This document shows positions 10,873 to 20,610 of a DNA stretch of 64,000 bases, in pieces. The translations under genes were made by a program, and so were the position numbers. Position 1 is the stretch's first letter; each line of letters starts with the position of its first letter. The stretch is from the NCBI RefSeq assembly GCF_008831285.2, contig NC_045146.1, positions 22,089,703-22,153,702 of the forward strand, read 5' to 3'. The stretch comes from Nymphaea colorata (Eukaryota > Streptophyta > Magnoliopsida > Nymphaeales > Nymphaeaceae). Under the pieces are notes generated by a model. It saw nothing but the letters and a program-made list of their open reading frames with translations. It was not told where the DNA came from and made no database searches.

Positions 10873-13800
10873 ATGGGGATGGGGTGGTTGGCTTTCTCTC
10901 TTTTCATATCGTTGCTGTTTTTCTTCTTCTCTTTACGCCGGAGACGGGAAGAGAATCTCCCACCTGGACCCAGAGGCTGGCCTATTGTGGGCAATATCTT
11001 CCAACTGGGTTCCAAGCCTCACGCCGCACTTGCGAGCCTAGCTCGCACCCATGGCCCCCTCATCTCCCTCAGGCTCGGCACCCAGCGCGTCGTCGTTGCC
11101 TCCTCGCCCTCCGCTGCTTCCCTCGTACTCAAGACTCACGATCATTCACTGTCTTATCGTGCTCTTCCTCAGGGTGGCAAGTTTCCTGAGTACGCCAACC
11201 ACAGTCTGGTTTGGGCCGACTGCACCGACTCGTGGAAACAACTCAGAACCATATGCCGGACCCAGCTGTTTTCCCGCAAGATGGTTGACGATGGTGCAAA
11301 TCTCAGGCAGCAGAAGGTGGAGGAGATGGTGGGGCGCCTCCGCTCCACTGAAGGGAAGGCTACCAACGTCGCCGAAGTAGTGTTCGATACCATCTTCGAT
11401 ATGTTGGCTAGCTGCATCTTTTCAGAGGACGCAGAGGCGGCACTTGGCAGTGTCACCAAGATGAAGGGGCTGACCAGGAAGTTGATTGGCTTTGTAACTA
11501 AGCCAAACGTGTCGGACTACTTTCCGGTGGTCGCAGGTATTGATATTCAGGGAATTCGTCGGAAGTCAAGGGCTTATACCTTGCAAGTATATGAGGTATG
11601 GGAGGGCATTCTTGCGAAGAGGAAGGAGCAGAGGGGGGACGGAGCAGTGATGGTTAAGGACAACGATTTTCTTGACGTCTTGCTTTCAAGTGGGTTCAGT
11701 GATCTCCAAATCAAAGCGGTGCTTTTGGTAATTGCTCAACTTTTCTCCGCTCTGTCTGTTTGACCCTAAGGTTCCAAACGGGCGGAATTTATGGGATGGC
11801 TCACCAAAGCCTTATTTTGATTAATTAGTTGGGTTTTGACAAGGAAATTCAATGCAACTAAGTAGTCATCTCATGCCGATCTAGTTTACAATCTCCTTGA
11901 TTCGAACTTCGTGCATATTTGGCATGGGAAATTACACCTGATTGTATGTTAATTCTTTGTATGAAGTAAGAGGCCTTCTTTTTCTGATAATCAAACTGGG
12001 TTTTGGGAGACTCCTAGCAGTTTGTAGCGAAATCACCAAACAAAAGATGACTACAAAAATGGCCACACAGTAGAAGGCCTGTCCGTCCACAGAACACTTG
12101 TATCCATGAAGGCCAAGTGAGTTAGAATTTTGATAGATTGATGACAGGTGGATTCAAATGTGCAGGACTTAGTGAGAGAGAAACAATGCAGAGTGTATGC
12201 TTCTATAGGTCTCGTGCCAGAACTATAAGATGGTGAAACAGAGGGGTGAACGATTGATAAGGATGGAGGTTGCAGGCGCATCCTCCTCTTTCTCTCAAGA
12301 AGGATGAGGAGTGAGAAATCCTTCTAACAACATTACGTGCATCTAACAAGGCTAAAAGAACTTGTCTTCACCATATTCAGCATTCCTCATCCTGGTTGTG
12401 CCTAGTACGACTCCAACCAAGATGTCGACTGCTGATTATGGTGAAGTAGCAATTCCTTTAGCCTTCACTCCTTTTAGATAGGAACCTTTTTTTCCTCTTT
12501 CAATATTCTTTCATTATATAGCTTCTGGGGGATTCATATTTGTTTTTCAGCGGATTTTGGGCCCCCTTTTCTTCTTTCGATCTTTCTGGCTTACCAATTA
12601 CTCAGCATTCGACTGCTGATTATGGTGAAGTTGATGGAAACTTAGAAGAAGTATAGCAGCGGAAGGTATCGGTGATTCTTCAGCCACGATTCCACAGCAG
12701 CACCGTCGACAAAATAGAAGAGAAAAAGGAAGAAGCAAGAGTAAAATTGATTTTGGGGGTTTGCTTCTGAGAGAAGCACAATTCATTTCTCAACCATCCC
12801 TTTTAGATGAATAGAGGCTGGGCTATATAGACCGCCTCTCAGGGTTTCTCCAAATCCCAGCTACGGTTATGGCATGAAGATTTATGGTAAGAATTAAAAC
12901 GGAAACTTTAATATTTGATTTATTTCCTGCTTTAATTCCATAACTGCAGGATCTCCATTGCAGTTATAGAGGGAAAGGGATCGGGCTCAAGGCCACTACC
13001 CAACAGAAGTAGCAGTTCCTTTAGCCTTCACTCCTTTTAGATAGGAACCTTTTTTTCCTCTTTCAATATTCTTTCATTATATAGCTTCTGGGGGATTCAT
13101 ATTTGTTTTTCAGCGGATTTTGGGCCCCCTTTTCTTCTTTCGATCTTTCTGGCTTACCAATTACTCAGCATTCTTTGATTCTTTTTTTCTTTTCTGGGAA
13201 ACACACCTTCTGGCTTCTAGCAACACATGGTTGCTATTTTGTTTTTTTTGTCCCGCCATTGATTAATTTATCGTTCCCTTCAATCACTGGTAAGAAGTAA
13301 CGTTTAGTGAGGAAGTCATAGAGCAGATTCTTTGGATACGTGTCATTGCCATCTGCTGCTACATTTACACTTCCAGTTCCTTCCATAGTATCATGAAACT
13401 ATTTAACTATTATGCTTTCATTAGAATATGTATCCATAAGTAAAATGAGTTGCTCGTCTGATTAGGAGAAGCATCTTTTGTTCGCATACACCTTGGAGAT
13501 TCATTACACATATTTTATCAGATTTTCCATTAATAAGTTTCTCTGTTTTTCATTTTCTTGTTTTGTCTGATTGGACATTAATAAGTTCCCTTGTTTTAAT
13601 TCTCCCTTTCATCTCATTTAAGCTGCGTGCGCAGATAACCTGTTTGTTTTAAGCTTTTCTTGCAATTGGCATTTTTGGTGCAAACGAATTACCCCAAAAA
13701 GTCTGAAGGAAATGCAGTCTAAACTTCCATCTTGAACTTCTTTCCTGACAAGCTTTCTCTTCAAAAAACTACTTTCTTTCATTCTGCATGCAAATGAAAA

Positions 13801-15075
13801 TATCACAACTTATTGTTCAGTTATTGTACAGAAACAGTGTGACAATACTTGCTAATTTGCATTTGAAGTGTTTGAGTGGATGTGTCTCAGTGTGACACAT
13901 GGGAACCAACTCTGTTCCGTCCTGTAAGTTATTTACATCATTTTTCACAACATTCACAACAACCCATTCCTAAACTGTACATTACATCGACAACATATTC
14001 CAGGGCCAGCCTCTGACAAAAGCTTTGCACAACATCACATTTTTTTGTTTCAATTTCAGCTTCCCAAGTAAGCAGTCCTTGGTGTTCTAAACGCTAGCAT
14101 TATAACTTTAGCTCATTTACATGTTGCTTCCTATGTGTTTTCATCTTTGCATCTGCTTTTCTTCCACTTCCTCATAAAAAAGCTTTAAAAAACTAAAAAA
14201 CAGAAAGTCAAGTCACAGGAAGCCATTCATCCTTGTGTCAAGCTTACCCCTCGTCATCAGAGAATTCCATCTGTGGTTGAGGGCCTTCTTCAGTCAGAGC
14301 TGGGGCCATTTACATTCATTTTTCCCTTGTCATCATTCCTATATTCATATATACTTCATGGGAGAAACTCATAGCTCCAAGTTGATTTGATTTCATGCAA
14401 TTCTGAGCCTTTATGTTAGCACAATTTTGGCTCTTTTGTTCAATGCAGGACATGTTCTTCGCTGGTACAGACACCACAACCACTACAGTTGAATGGGCAA
14501 TGGCGGCACTCGTGAAACAACCAGAGGTCATGACTAAGCTTCGCCGTGAACTCTCCGATGCCTTGTGCTGCACCAGCAGAGCAGACTCGACCATGTATGA
14601 GAAACTGAGGGACTTGCGCTACCTCCAAGCTTGCATAAAGGAATCAATGAGATTGTACCCACCTGTGCCACTTCTCTTGCCACATCGCGCATCTGAAACC
14701 TGTCCAGTTCTGGGCTACACGATCCCAAAAGGCTGCCAGGTGTTGGTGAATTTATGGGCTATAGGAAGGGATCCAACCACATGGGACGATCCCCTAGCTT
14801 TCCGGCCGGAGCGCTTCAGTGATTCTCCTAACTTGGATTTCAAGGGGGCTGATTATGAACTAATCCCCTTCGGCTCCGGACGGAGAATGTGTGCCGGTTT
14901 GCCACTTGCTGTTCGAACTCTGGAGTTGATATTGGCAGCTTTGGTGCACAACTTCGAGTGGTCATTGCCATATAGCGCAGACCTCGGCCAGCTTGGAATG
15001 GAAGAGAAGTTTGGCCTTACACTCCAAAGGGAGCAACCATTGCAGCTCATACCTAAGTTCATTGAACACAAGTAA
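10873..15075 (+). CDS. cytochrome P450, CYP80-like (CYP76/CYP80 clade)
   Basis: Two exons, 10873-11727 and 14449-15075, join in phase 0 at gt/ag sites and give 493 aa, the normal P450 length. The single intron just before the I-helix is typical for this clade. An N-terminal hydrophobic segment (residues 5-21) followed by Arg residues anchors it in the ER. Visible motifs are the hinge PPGP (30-33), I-helix AGTDTT (290-295), ExxR (E350, R353), PERF (405-408) and the heme loop FGSGRRMCAG with ligand Cys433. Stretches such as VWADCTDSWK, RTICRTQLFSRKM and VEEKFGLTLQ resemble CYP80 enzymes, which act on benzylisoquinoline and tropane alkaloids elsewhere. Substrate here is unknown; CYP76 is the alternative. 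The ATG at 10873 is the first in frame. No lesion was seen, so it is probably functional. Confidence 0.9.
12110..12303 (+). pseudogene. SCL28-type GRAS 3'-end fragment
   Basis: This segment matches 19621-19870 of the intact GRAS gene: gagttagaattttgata, gttagtgagagagaaacaatgcag, aactataagatggtgaaacag, then gatggaggttgcaggc and the terminal tctttctctcaa...gga tga. An internal deletion of about 60 bp removes the SAW-region Trp codons, and a stop (tag) lies after the atgcttcta block. It includes the natural GRAS stop codon and continues into copied 3' flank. No function is expected; it is a DNA-level duplicate, not a retrocopy, since flank is included. Confidence 0.85.
12425..13870 (+). repeat. 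copied 3' flank of the GRAS gene, interrupted
   Basis: Bases 12425-12610 and 13006-13173 both match about 19871-20053 (ctgattatggtgaag, cttttagataggaacc, gggccccctt). Bases 13295-13870 match about 20160-20600 (ggaagtcatat/ag, ctacatttacactt, gaaggaaatgc, tttctttcattc, caatgaaaatatca). The two partial copies at 12443-12610 and 13006-13173 are 168 bp each, 563 bp apart and nearly identical, so they arose later than the main duplication. Confidence 0.85.
12611..13005. mobile_element. inserted segment, possibly LTR-like
   Basis: About 395 bp lie between the two 168-bp copies and have no counterpart behind the GRAS gene. Features such as gggctatatagaccgcctctcagggtttctcc, reminiscent of a TATA box with transcript start, and a purine-rich opposite strand suggest a retrotransposon LTR fragment. 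No clean TG...CA ends or target duplication were found, so the class is uncertain. Confidence 0.35.
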
Positions 15076-15080
15076 TTCTA

Positions 15081-15303
15081 CAGGGGCATTCGATAAGAAG
15101 AACACTGTGTTCTTATGCATCTAGAACATTGTCTTCTTACTTAGGAAAAATACGGTTTGATTGGGGACATTGTTTCTAAATTTAACTATCAAACATCTGA
15201 CACATGATCATCGTGCTCTTGAAACATGGTCATCGTGTTTTTGAAACATATGTTTTAGAAACATGTAATCAAATGAACATAATGTTTCTTGTTGATGCCC
15301 TTT
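15081..15303. mobile_element. MITE-like element in the P450 3' flank
   Basis: The segment starts 5 bp after the P450 stop codon. Its ends are imperfect inverted repeats: ggggcattcgataagaagaaca on the left, and on the right the reverse complement agggcatcaacaagaaaca. Inside, a direct repeat of catgrtcatcgtg plus ttgaaacat is visible. A CAGGGGC start is typical of hAT-type MITEs, but no convincing 8-bp target duplication was found. It probably forms part of the P450 3' UTR. Confidence 0.45.
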
Positions 15304-16786
15304 AAGAGCTGAACTCATTGTTGTTGTTTGCCCCTGAGGGACTACATAAGTACATTATGATACGCGTGTATTAGAAAGCTCATAAGTGTTAACTGGCATT
15401 ACTTTCTTGAAAATGAATATTATTTATGAAAATTTTTCATCGTGAAGCCAGGAGCAAATTAATATCCAAGTTACAGAAGTATATGCCACATAAACAATTA
15501 GCAAGTCCTTTCTAGGTCAGCTGTGATTCCTTGGAGACACCCACTTCATGCTACACTTCTTGAACACATAGAACCTTACTGTAGAAGTGGAATTTTAGTT
15601 TAATGGTAAGTTTCAGCTGCATAGAGACATAGAACTTTAGTACCGGTGGTAAAGATTCACTTGAACAGGTGGAATTTTAATGCTGAAAGAAATGTTTCAT
15701 CTGTTTACTTCTCAAAGAACGGAATAAAAGTTCCTTGCAATAAAAAAATGGGGTAAGTGAAAGATACTCTAGGTAGAGTAAAATTTTCAAAAAAAAAAAA
15801 AAAAAAACTCAATACTAAATATCCAGCAATTTTAAGCCCGAGTTACAGGCATCAGCCAAGCCAAGGTCACGTCGCACTCAAGAGCCTGACCGATTCAGGA
15901 TTATCAGATTTGAACCATGTCTGGATCTGTCATCTTCCATATTTAGAAATCTGAATCGCAGTCTAGGCAGTCATCTGGATCCAACTTCCGATCATGACAA
16001 GAGCCTTTAGATCAACATGGCGGTCCGCTCATTGATCACGACATGAAGTACTCCAGTCTTGATTGCTACCACTTTGAGTCGACATCAAAAAGGCTCAACC
16101 TGGCGGTTCTAGGAAGCTCAGTGTCGCTGGTCAAATTTCAACTTTGCTGGTTAATATTAAAATTTACTAACGTCATTCAGCATTTGTTCTCCAATACCAA
16201 GCTGAATTCTCGAAATTTACCAGTTGGTGGAAGTTCTGTATAGTCTCATCAAACATGTCAGAAAACTCACTCTTGTGGCTTCGTTTTGATCAGATTGAAG
16301 CGTACAGATGGATTCGGCACAGTTAATTGAGCGAGGTTGATGTTCAAAGTACTAAAATATACTGTTCATTAGGATTTTTTTTCCCTTTTATTGTGCGCGA
16401 GAAAAACTTTCAAGGCCTAGGCCCCTTAATGGGCTTTGCTTCTTATGAGAAAAATCTCGTTCCGTTCCCCATGAAAGCAGCAATATAAATATGGATCTGA
16501 TTCATTTGCATCTCGTATTTGTAATCCGGGATGCAAATGGTTGGGAACAGGACAGTAAACTATAATATTGAAATTTTAAATTCGAGTTATAATCAGATCA
16601 GGTATGGCCAAAAGAAACACAAACGAACATACCAGACCCGACCCATATGTGATTCTAAATGGGTGAGAAGGGGAGATCCAGACTCGGAGAAGCAAGAACA
16701 TAAATAAAAGAATCAACCACCTTAGTGAAATTTCATGAAGTTGTTGGTCTTCCGATGATAAAAGAGAAATAAAAGACGCCAATCCT
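15304..16786. other. intergenic region between the P450 and SCL28-type genes
   Basis: No gene is seen. There is a 20-base A run near 15788 and no coding-like frame on either strand. The right part (from about 16400) is probably the distal promoter of the SCL28-type gene. Confidence 0.5.
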
Positions 16787-16797
16787 TCTAACGGCTA
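16787..16797 (+). promoter_or_regulatory. MSA element 1 (MYB3R site)
   Basis: The sequence tctaacggcta matches the mitosis-specific activator consensus YCYAACGGYYA at every position. Three-repeat MYB (MYB3R) proteins bind this site to drive or repress G2/M transcription. It lies 1.2 kb before the SCL28-type start codon; the spliced leader shortens its distance to the transcript start. Confidence 0.7.
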
Positions 16798-16880
16798 GTT
16801 GCGACGAAAATCCGAGGGGGACTCGGTCCAGAAAGGATTGCGAGGCCTTGTACTCTCAAGAATCTTTCACCATTCCCCTT

Positions 16881-16891
16881 CCTAACGGTCA
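16881..16891 (+). promoter_or_regulatory. MSA element 2 (MYB3R site)
   Basis: The sequence cctaacggtca again matches YCYAACGGYYA at every position, 94 bp after the first. Two more AACGG cores on the opposite strand follow (ccgtt at about 16897-16901 and 16927-16931) with imperfect flanks. Four cores in about 150 bp form a cluster. Confidence 0.72.
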
Positions 16892-17658
16892 CATACCCGT
16901 TAAGCTAGTTCAGGGTACCATCTATCCGTTGAATATATTCCTGCTTCCCTCTAATGAATTAGTTTTTTTTTCTTTTCCTAGGGTAGAGGCTCAGGAATGG
17001 AGCTTGATTCTCGACATTTGCCGCCTTTCTCCGTTTCCCATCTATAGCAAAGTTTCTGTTTCCAGCTTAGCCTTTCATGGGTTGCCCGTGCTTTTAGTCA
17101 TCCATTTTTGAAGTTATGATGTTTTTCAAACTACTACCAATGATGCTCTTGTCTGTAACTTTTAGGCGTCCGAAGAAATTTTTGTCATTGTGGGCGTGAT
17201 GGTTCCGCCCTCAAATGTTCATCAATATGAGGTAATTTTGTCTCTGAGATTCAAAAACTAGTTTTATATATGAAAATATTTCAAAATTCACCTTGTTTTG
17301 TTAGTATGTAGGAGGAAATGGTGGGATTGATGTGAGACAGCATTCATAGAAATGGATTCCTTGGTTTTCTGTTGATGATGTACTTCTCCTTTTCATTATT
17401 TGTTCTTAAAAATTTTTTGTTATTTTCATCCTGTATCTCACTCTTTGATTACCAAAACTTTTGCCCTTTTCGATACTCTCTTTTTTATTGATCTCTTAGG
17501 ACTGGAAAAATTTTGACTTACAATCCAAATATCACATCATCCACCTGATTTTGTTTTGTGAACCACTCTGCACTTCATGTTGCATACTTGAAAAGGCTTT
17601 TCTACCAAAAGAAAAACGAAATGGGATCTGCACTATTTATTGGAGGCGCTATACGAAG

Positions 17659-17908
17659 ATGGCAGGCAGGAGTAGCATCAAAGTCGGTAGTAAGAATCAA
17701 GTAAGTTCGCTTTGTATATCCGAAAGCTATGATCTTACATGTCCACCATGTAATGTTTCTGGATCAATTTAAATGCAGGGTATGATGGGTTTATTTTGAA
17801 GCATAATCTTGCATGTCTACTGCGTGACGTTTCCGATCGATTGGATTGCAGGGCATGATGGATTTCTTTCAAGATAGGAGAATCAGAAAGCGGGTAGCCT
17901 CCAATTAG
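17659..17908 (+). other. spliced leader with upstream ORF and twin splice acceptors
   Basis: A clear donor (caa|gtaagt, intron from 17701) is followed by two acceptors, atgcag ending at 17778 and ttgcag ending at 17851. They lie in two ~60-bp direct repeats (about 17727-17786 and 17800-17859, offset 73). An ATG at 17659 opens a small frame: splicing to the distal acceptor gives 32 codons ending at TAG 17906-17908 (start MAGRSSIKVGSKNQ); splicing to the proximal one stops after about 20 codons. The intron would be 78 or 151 bp. I take this as the 5' leader of the SCL28-type gene with an upstream ORF; it could instead be a tiny independent gene. Confidence 0.4.
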
Positions 17909-18014
17909 TTGTCAACAGTCCAGTTTGCAGATTATGCAAGCAAGGTCGTTAATCTTTTAGCAGCCAGTACAGAAAAGCAGAAAGACAAGCAAGAAGAAAT
18001 AAAGAATAACGGAC

Positions 18015-19870
18015 ATGAGTACCCAAAGACTAGATTTCTCCTGCAGCTTCCCTAGATTTGAAGTCCCCATACCTCAGCCAGCAAGGCCTGCTGGCTTGTC
18101 AGTTTTAGATCGTCCACAGTTCGAGGGCAAGGCGAATTGCTCGCTCAAAGAAGTCCCTATATTCCATCAGCGATTGCCGCGCAGACAGCGATTTGGGTTC
18201 CATCAGAGAGGTGGGAGAAGAGGAAAAACTTAAAGAGATTTTGTGAGCAGAGTTCTTCGGAGGAATCCTGCGTAAACAGAAGGAAGCGGGTAAAGGAAAG
18301 CTCACCAGAGTGTACTGATGATGGTGAATTCCCCGCTGATATATTGGGTGGTGTAGATTTTTACTTCACTGAACCAATAAAACCAGAATCTGTGGTAGGA
18401 ATTCCCATTTCATTCTCAACTCCAACAACTGCAGAAGATGTTCAGTTCACACCTTCTTCCATTGTATCTTTGTTGCCCAATGCTACTTGGGTGGAGTCCG
18501 TAGTCACAGAAATATCAGATAGGGGTGACTACAAAGATGAGGTTGCCACAAGTGAAAACCCAAAGGACTCCAATTCGAATTCAAGTTCGTCGGAGACACA
18601 GAGCTCAACGCAGCAGGGGGAGGAATCGTCCGAGAAAGGTACTGGCAATGGCTCAGAGCTTCCTTGCCAATCAGAGGGCACTGAAATTGGCAATGAAAAT
18701 ATTAGTACTGGTCAAGGCCTCGAGCTTGTTAATCTACTAGTATCTTGCACAGAGGCGATCTCTTGCAAGAATTTTGCTCTAGTAAACCATTATCTATCTA
18801 AACTTGGAGAGCTTGCCTCTCCTGAAGGAACACCGATTCACAGAGTAGCAGCTTACTTCACCGAAGCCATGGCACTTAGAGTAGCCAAGCTCTGGCCTCA
18901 CATCTTCAAAATTTCTCCACGCGAACTAGACCCAGCTGAGGAAGACCAGTTAACAGCTTTCAGGCTTCTCAACGAAGTTAGTCCAATCCCGAAGTTCCTA
19001 CAGTTCACAGCAAACGAGATGATTTTAAGAGCATTTGAAGGGAAAGACAGAGTCCATATTATTGATTTAGATATTAAACAGGGCCTTCAATGGCCTAGCC
19101 TGTTTCAGAGCTTGGTTTGTAGGCCTAATCCTCCAAGCCACATTAGGATCACGGGGGTTGGGGAGTCAAAGCAGGAGCTGCAGGATGCTGGAGACAGGCT
19201 AGCTGGGTTTGCAGAGGCTCTGAACCTCCCATTTGAATTCCATGCCGTGGTCGATAAATTAGAGGACCTGAGGCTCTGGATGCTTCATGTGAAGGAGAAT
19301 GAAAGTGTTGCTGTGAATTGTATGTTGCAGTTGCACAGAGTTCTCAATGATAACAATGGCAGCTCCTTGAGGGATTTTCTTGGACTGATACAGAGTGTTA
19401 GGCCAACAGTGCTAGTGATTGCAGAACATGAGTCCAGCCATAATGACCCGAGTTGGGAGGAAAGGTTTTGTAATTCACTGAATTATTACTCCGCTGTCTT
19501 TGATTCCATAGATTCAGGCCTTCCTCTCGACAGTCCAGCTAGAACCAGGATAGAGGAAATGTTTGCCAGGGAAATACGGAACATTATAGCATGTGAAGGG
19601 ATCGAAAGAACCGAAAGGCATGAGAATTTTGATAAGTGGAAGAGAATAATGGAAGGTGGTGGATTCCGATGTCTAGGAGTTAGTGAGAGAGAAACGATGC
19701 AGAGTAACATGCTTCTAAAGATGTTCTCATGCGAGAATTACAAGATGGTGAAACAGGGGGATGAAGGATTGACGCTTTGCTGGGCAGAGCATCCTCTCTT
19801 CACAGTATCAACATGGGCGTCATCGATGGAGGTTGCAGGCACATCTTCCTCTTTCTCTCAACCAGGATGA
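18015..19870 (+). CDS. SCL28: GRAS transcription factor, SCL28/DLT type, with N-terminal frameshift
   Basis: The start MSTQRLDFSCSFPR at 18015 matches the conserved MNTQRLD opening of SCL28 proteins; an in-frame TAA at 18000 lies just upstream. This frame stays open to about 18230 but loses similarity after CSLK. The rest lies in a second frame, open from 18062 to the TGA at 19868-19870, which has no ATG near its start and picks up with WEKRKNLKRF. A one-base loss (or two-base gain) between about 18145 and 18210 explains this. The GRAS domain is otherwise intact: LHRI (ELVNLLVSCTEAI), VHIID-type motif VHIIDLDIKQGLQWP near 19046, FYSA-like NYYSAVFDSID, and a C-terminal SAW region. SCL28 and rice DLT act in G2/M progression, cell size and brassinosteroid response. 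The frameshift may be real or an assembly error. Confidence 0.88.
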
Positions 19871-20610
19871 GGAATGCTGATTATGGTGAAGGAAGAAATT
19901 CCTCTAGCCTTCATTCTTTTTAGATAGGAACCATTTTCCCTCTTTTAATATTCTTTCATTCTTTAGCAGCTGGGGGGTCATACTTGTTTCACACTGATTT
20001 TGAGGCCCCCTTCTTCTTTCCTTCTTTCTGTCTTATTGATTAGTTAGCATTCTTTGATTCTTTTCTTTTTTCATAGGAAACACACCTGCTAGCAAAACAT
20101 AGTTGCTATTCTTATTCTTTTTTTCCATCACTGATTCATTTATTGTTTCCTTCAATCATTTGTAACAAATAATGTTTAATGAGGAAGTCATATATAATAT
20201 TCTTTGGATCAATGTGTCATTGTTGTTTGCTCCTACATTTACATTTCCCTTCATAATATCATATCTAGCTATTACACTTGTAATTTGTTACAATCTGCGT
20301 CTTAAAAGAGTTTTCTCAGCTGATGAGGAGAGGGGCACCACCTGGCATTTTATCAGGTATATAGCCTCTTCGTTTCAAGCTCTTCCTGTAGTTGGTATTC
20401 TCAATGCAAAAAGAAAATCTCAAAGCCGCTGAAGGAAATGCTTTCCAGAAAATGCAGTCAAGAAATCTTCTAACAAGCTTCCTATTCAAAAACAACTTTC
20501 TTTCATTCGGGACATGCCAATGAAAATATCAGAATTTACGTTCAGTTGTTGTATAGAAACAGTCTCATCATACTAGCTGATTTGCAATTCCAAATATTTT
20601 GCTCCCTTTC
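19871..20610 (+). other. 3' flank of the SCL28-type gene, source of the intron copy
   Basis: This stretch has no coding content and probably holds the 3' UTR. It is the part that recurs inside the P450 intron (12425-13870). Similarity stops near 20600, where the two loci become unrelated. Confidence 0.75.

Larger units (their letters stand above)
11728..14448 (+). other. P450 intron carrying GRAS-derived sequence
   Basis: This 2.7-kb intron begins gtaatt and ends caatgcag. Its middle (about 12110-13870) is a decayed copy of the 3' end and 3' flank of the SCL28-type gene located 7 kb downstream. The copy is interrupted by an insertion and a local duplication. The rest (11728-12100 and 13880-14448) shows nothing recognisable. 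Confidence 0.85.
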
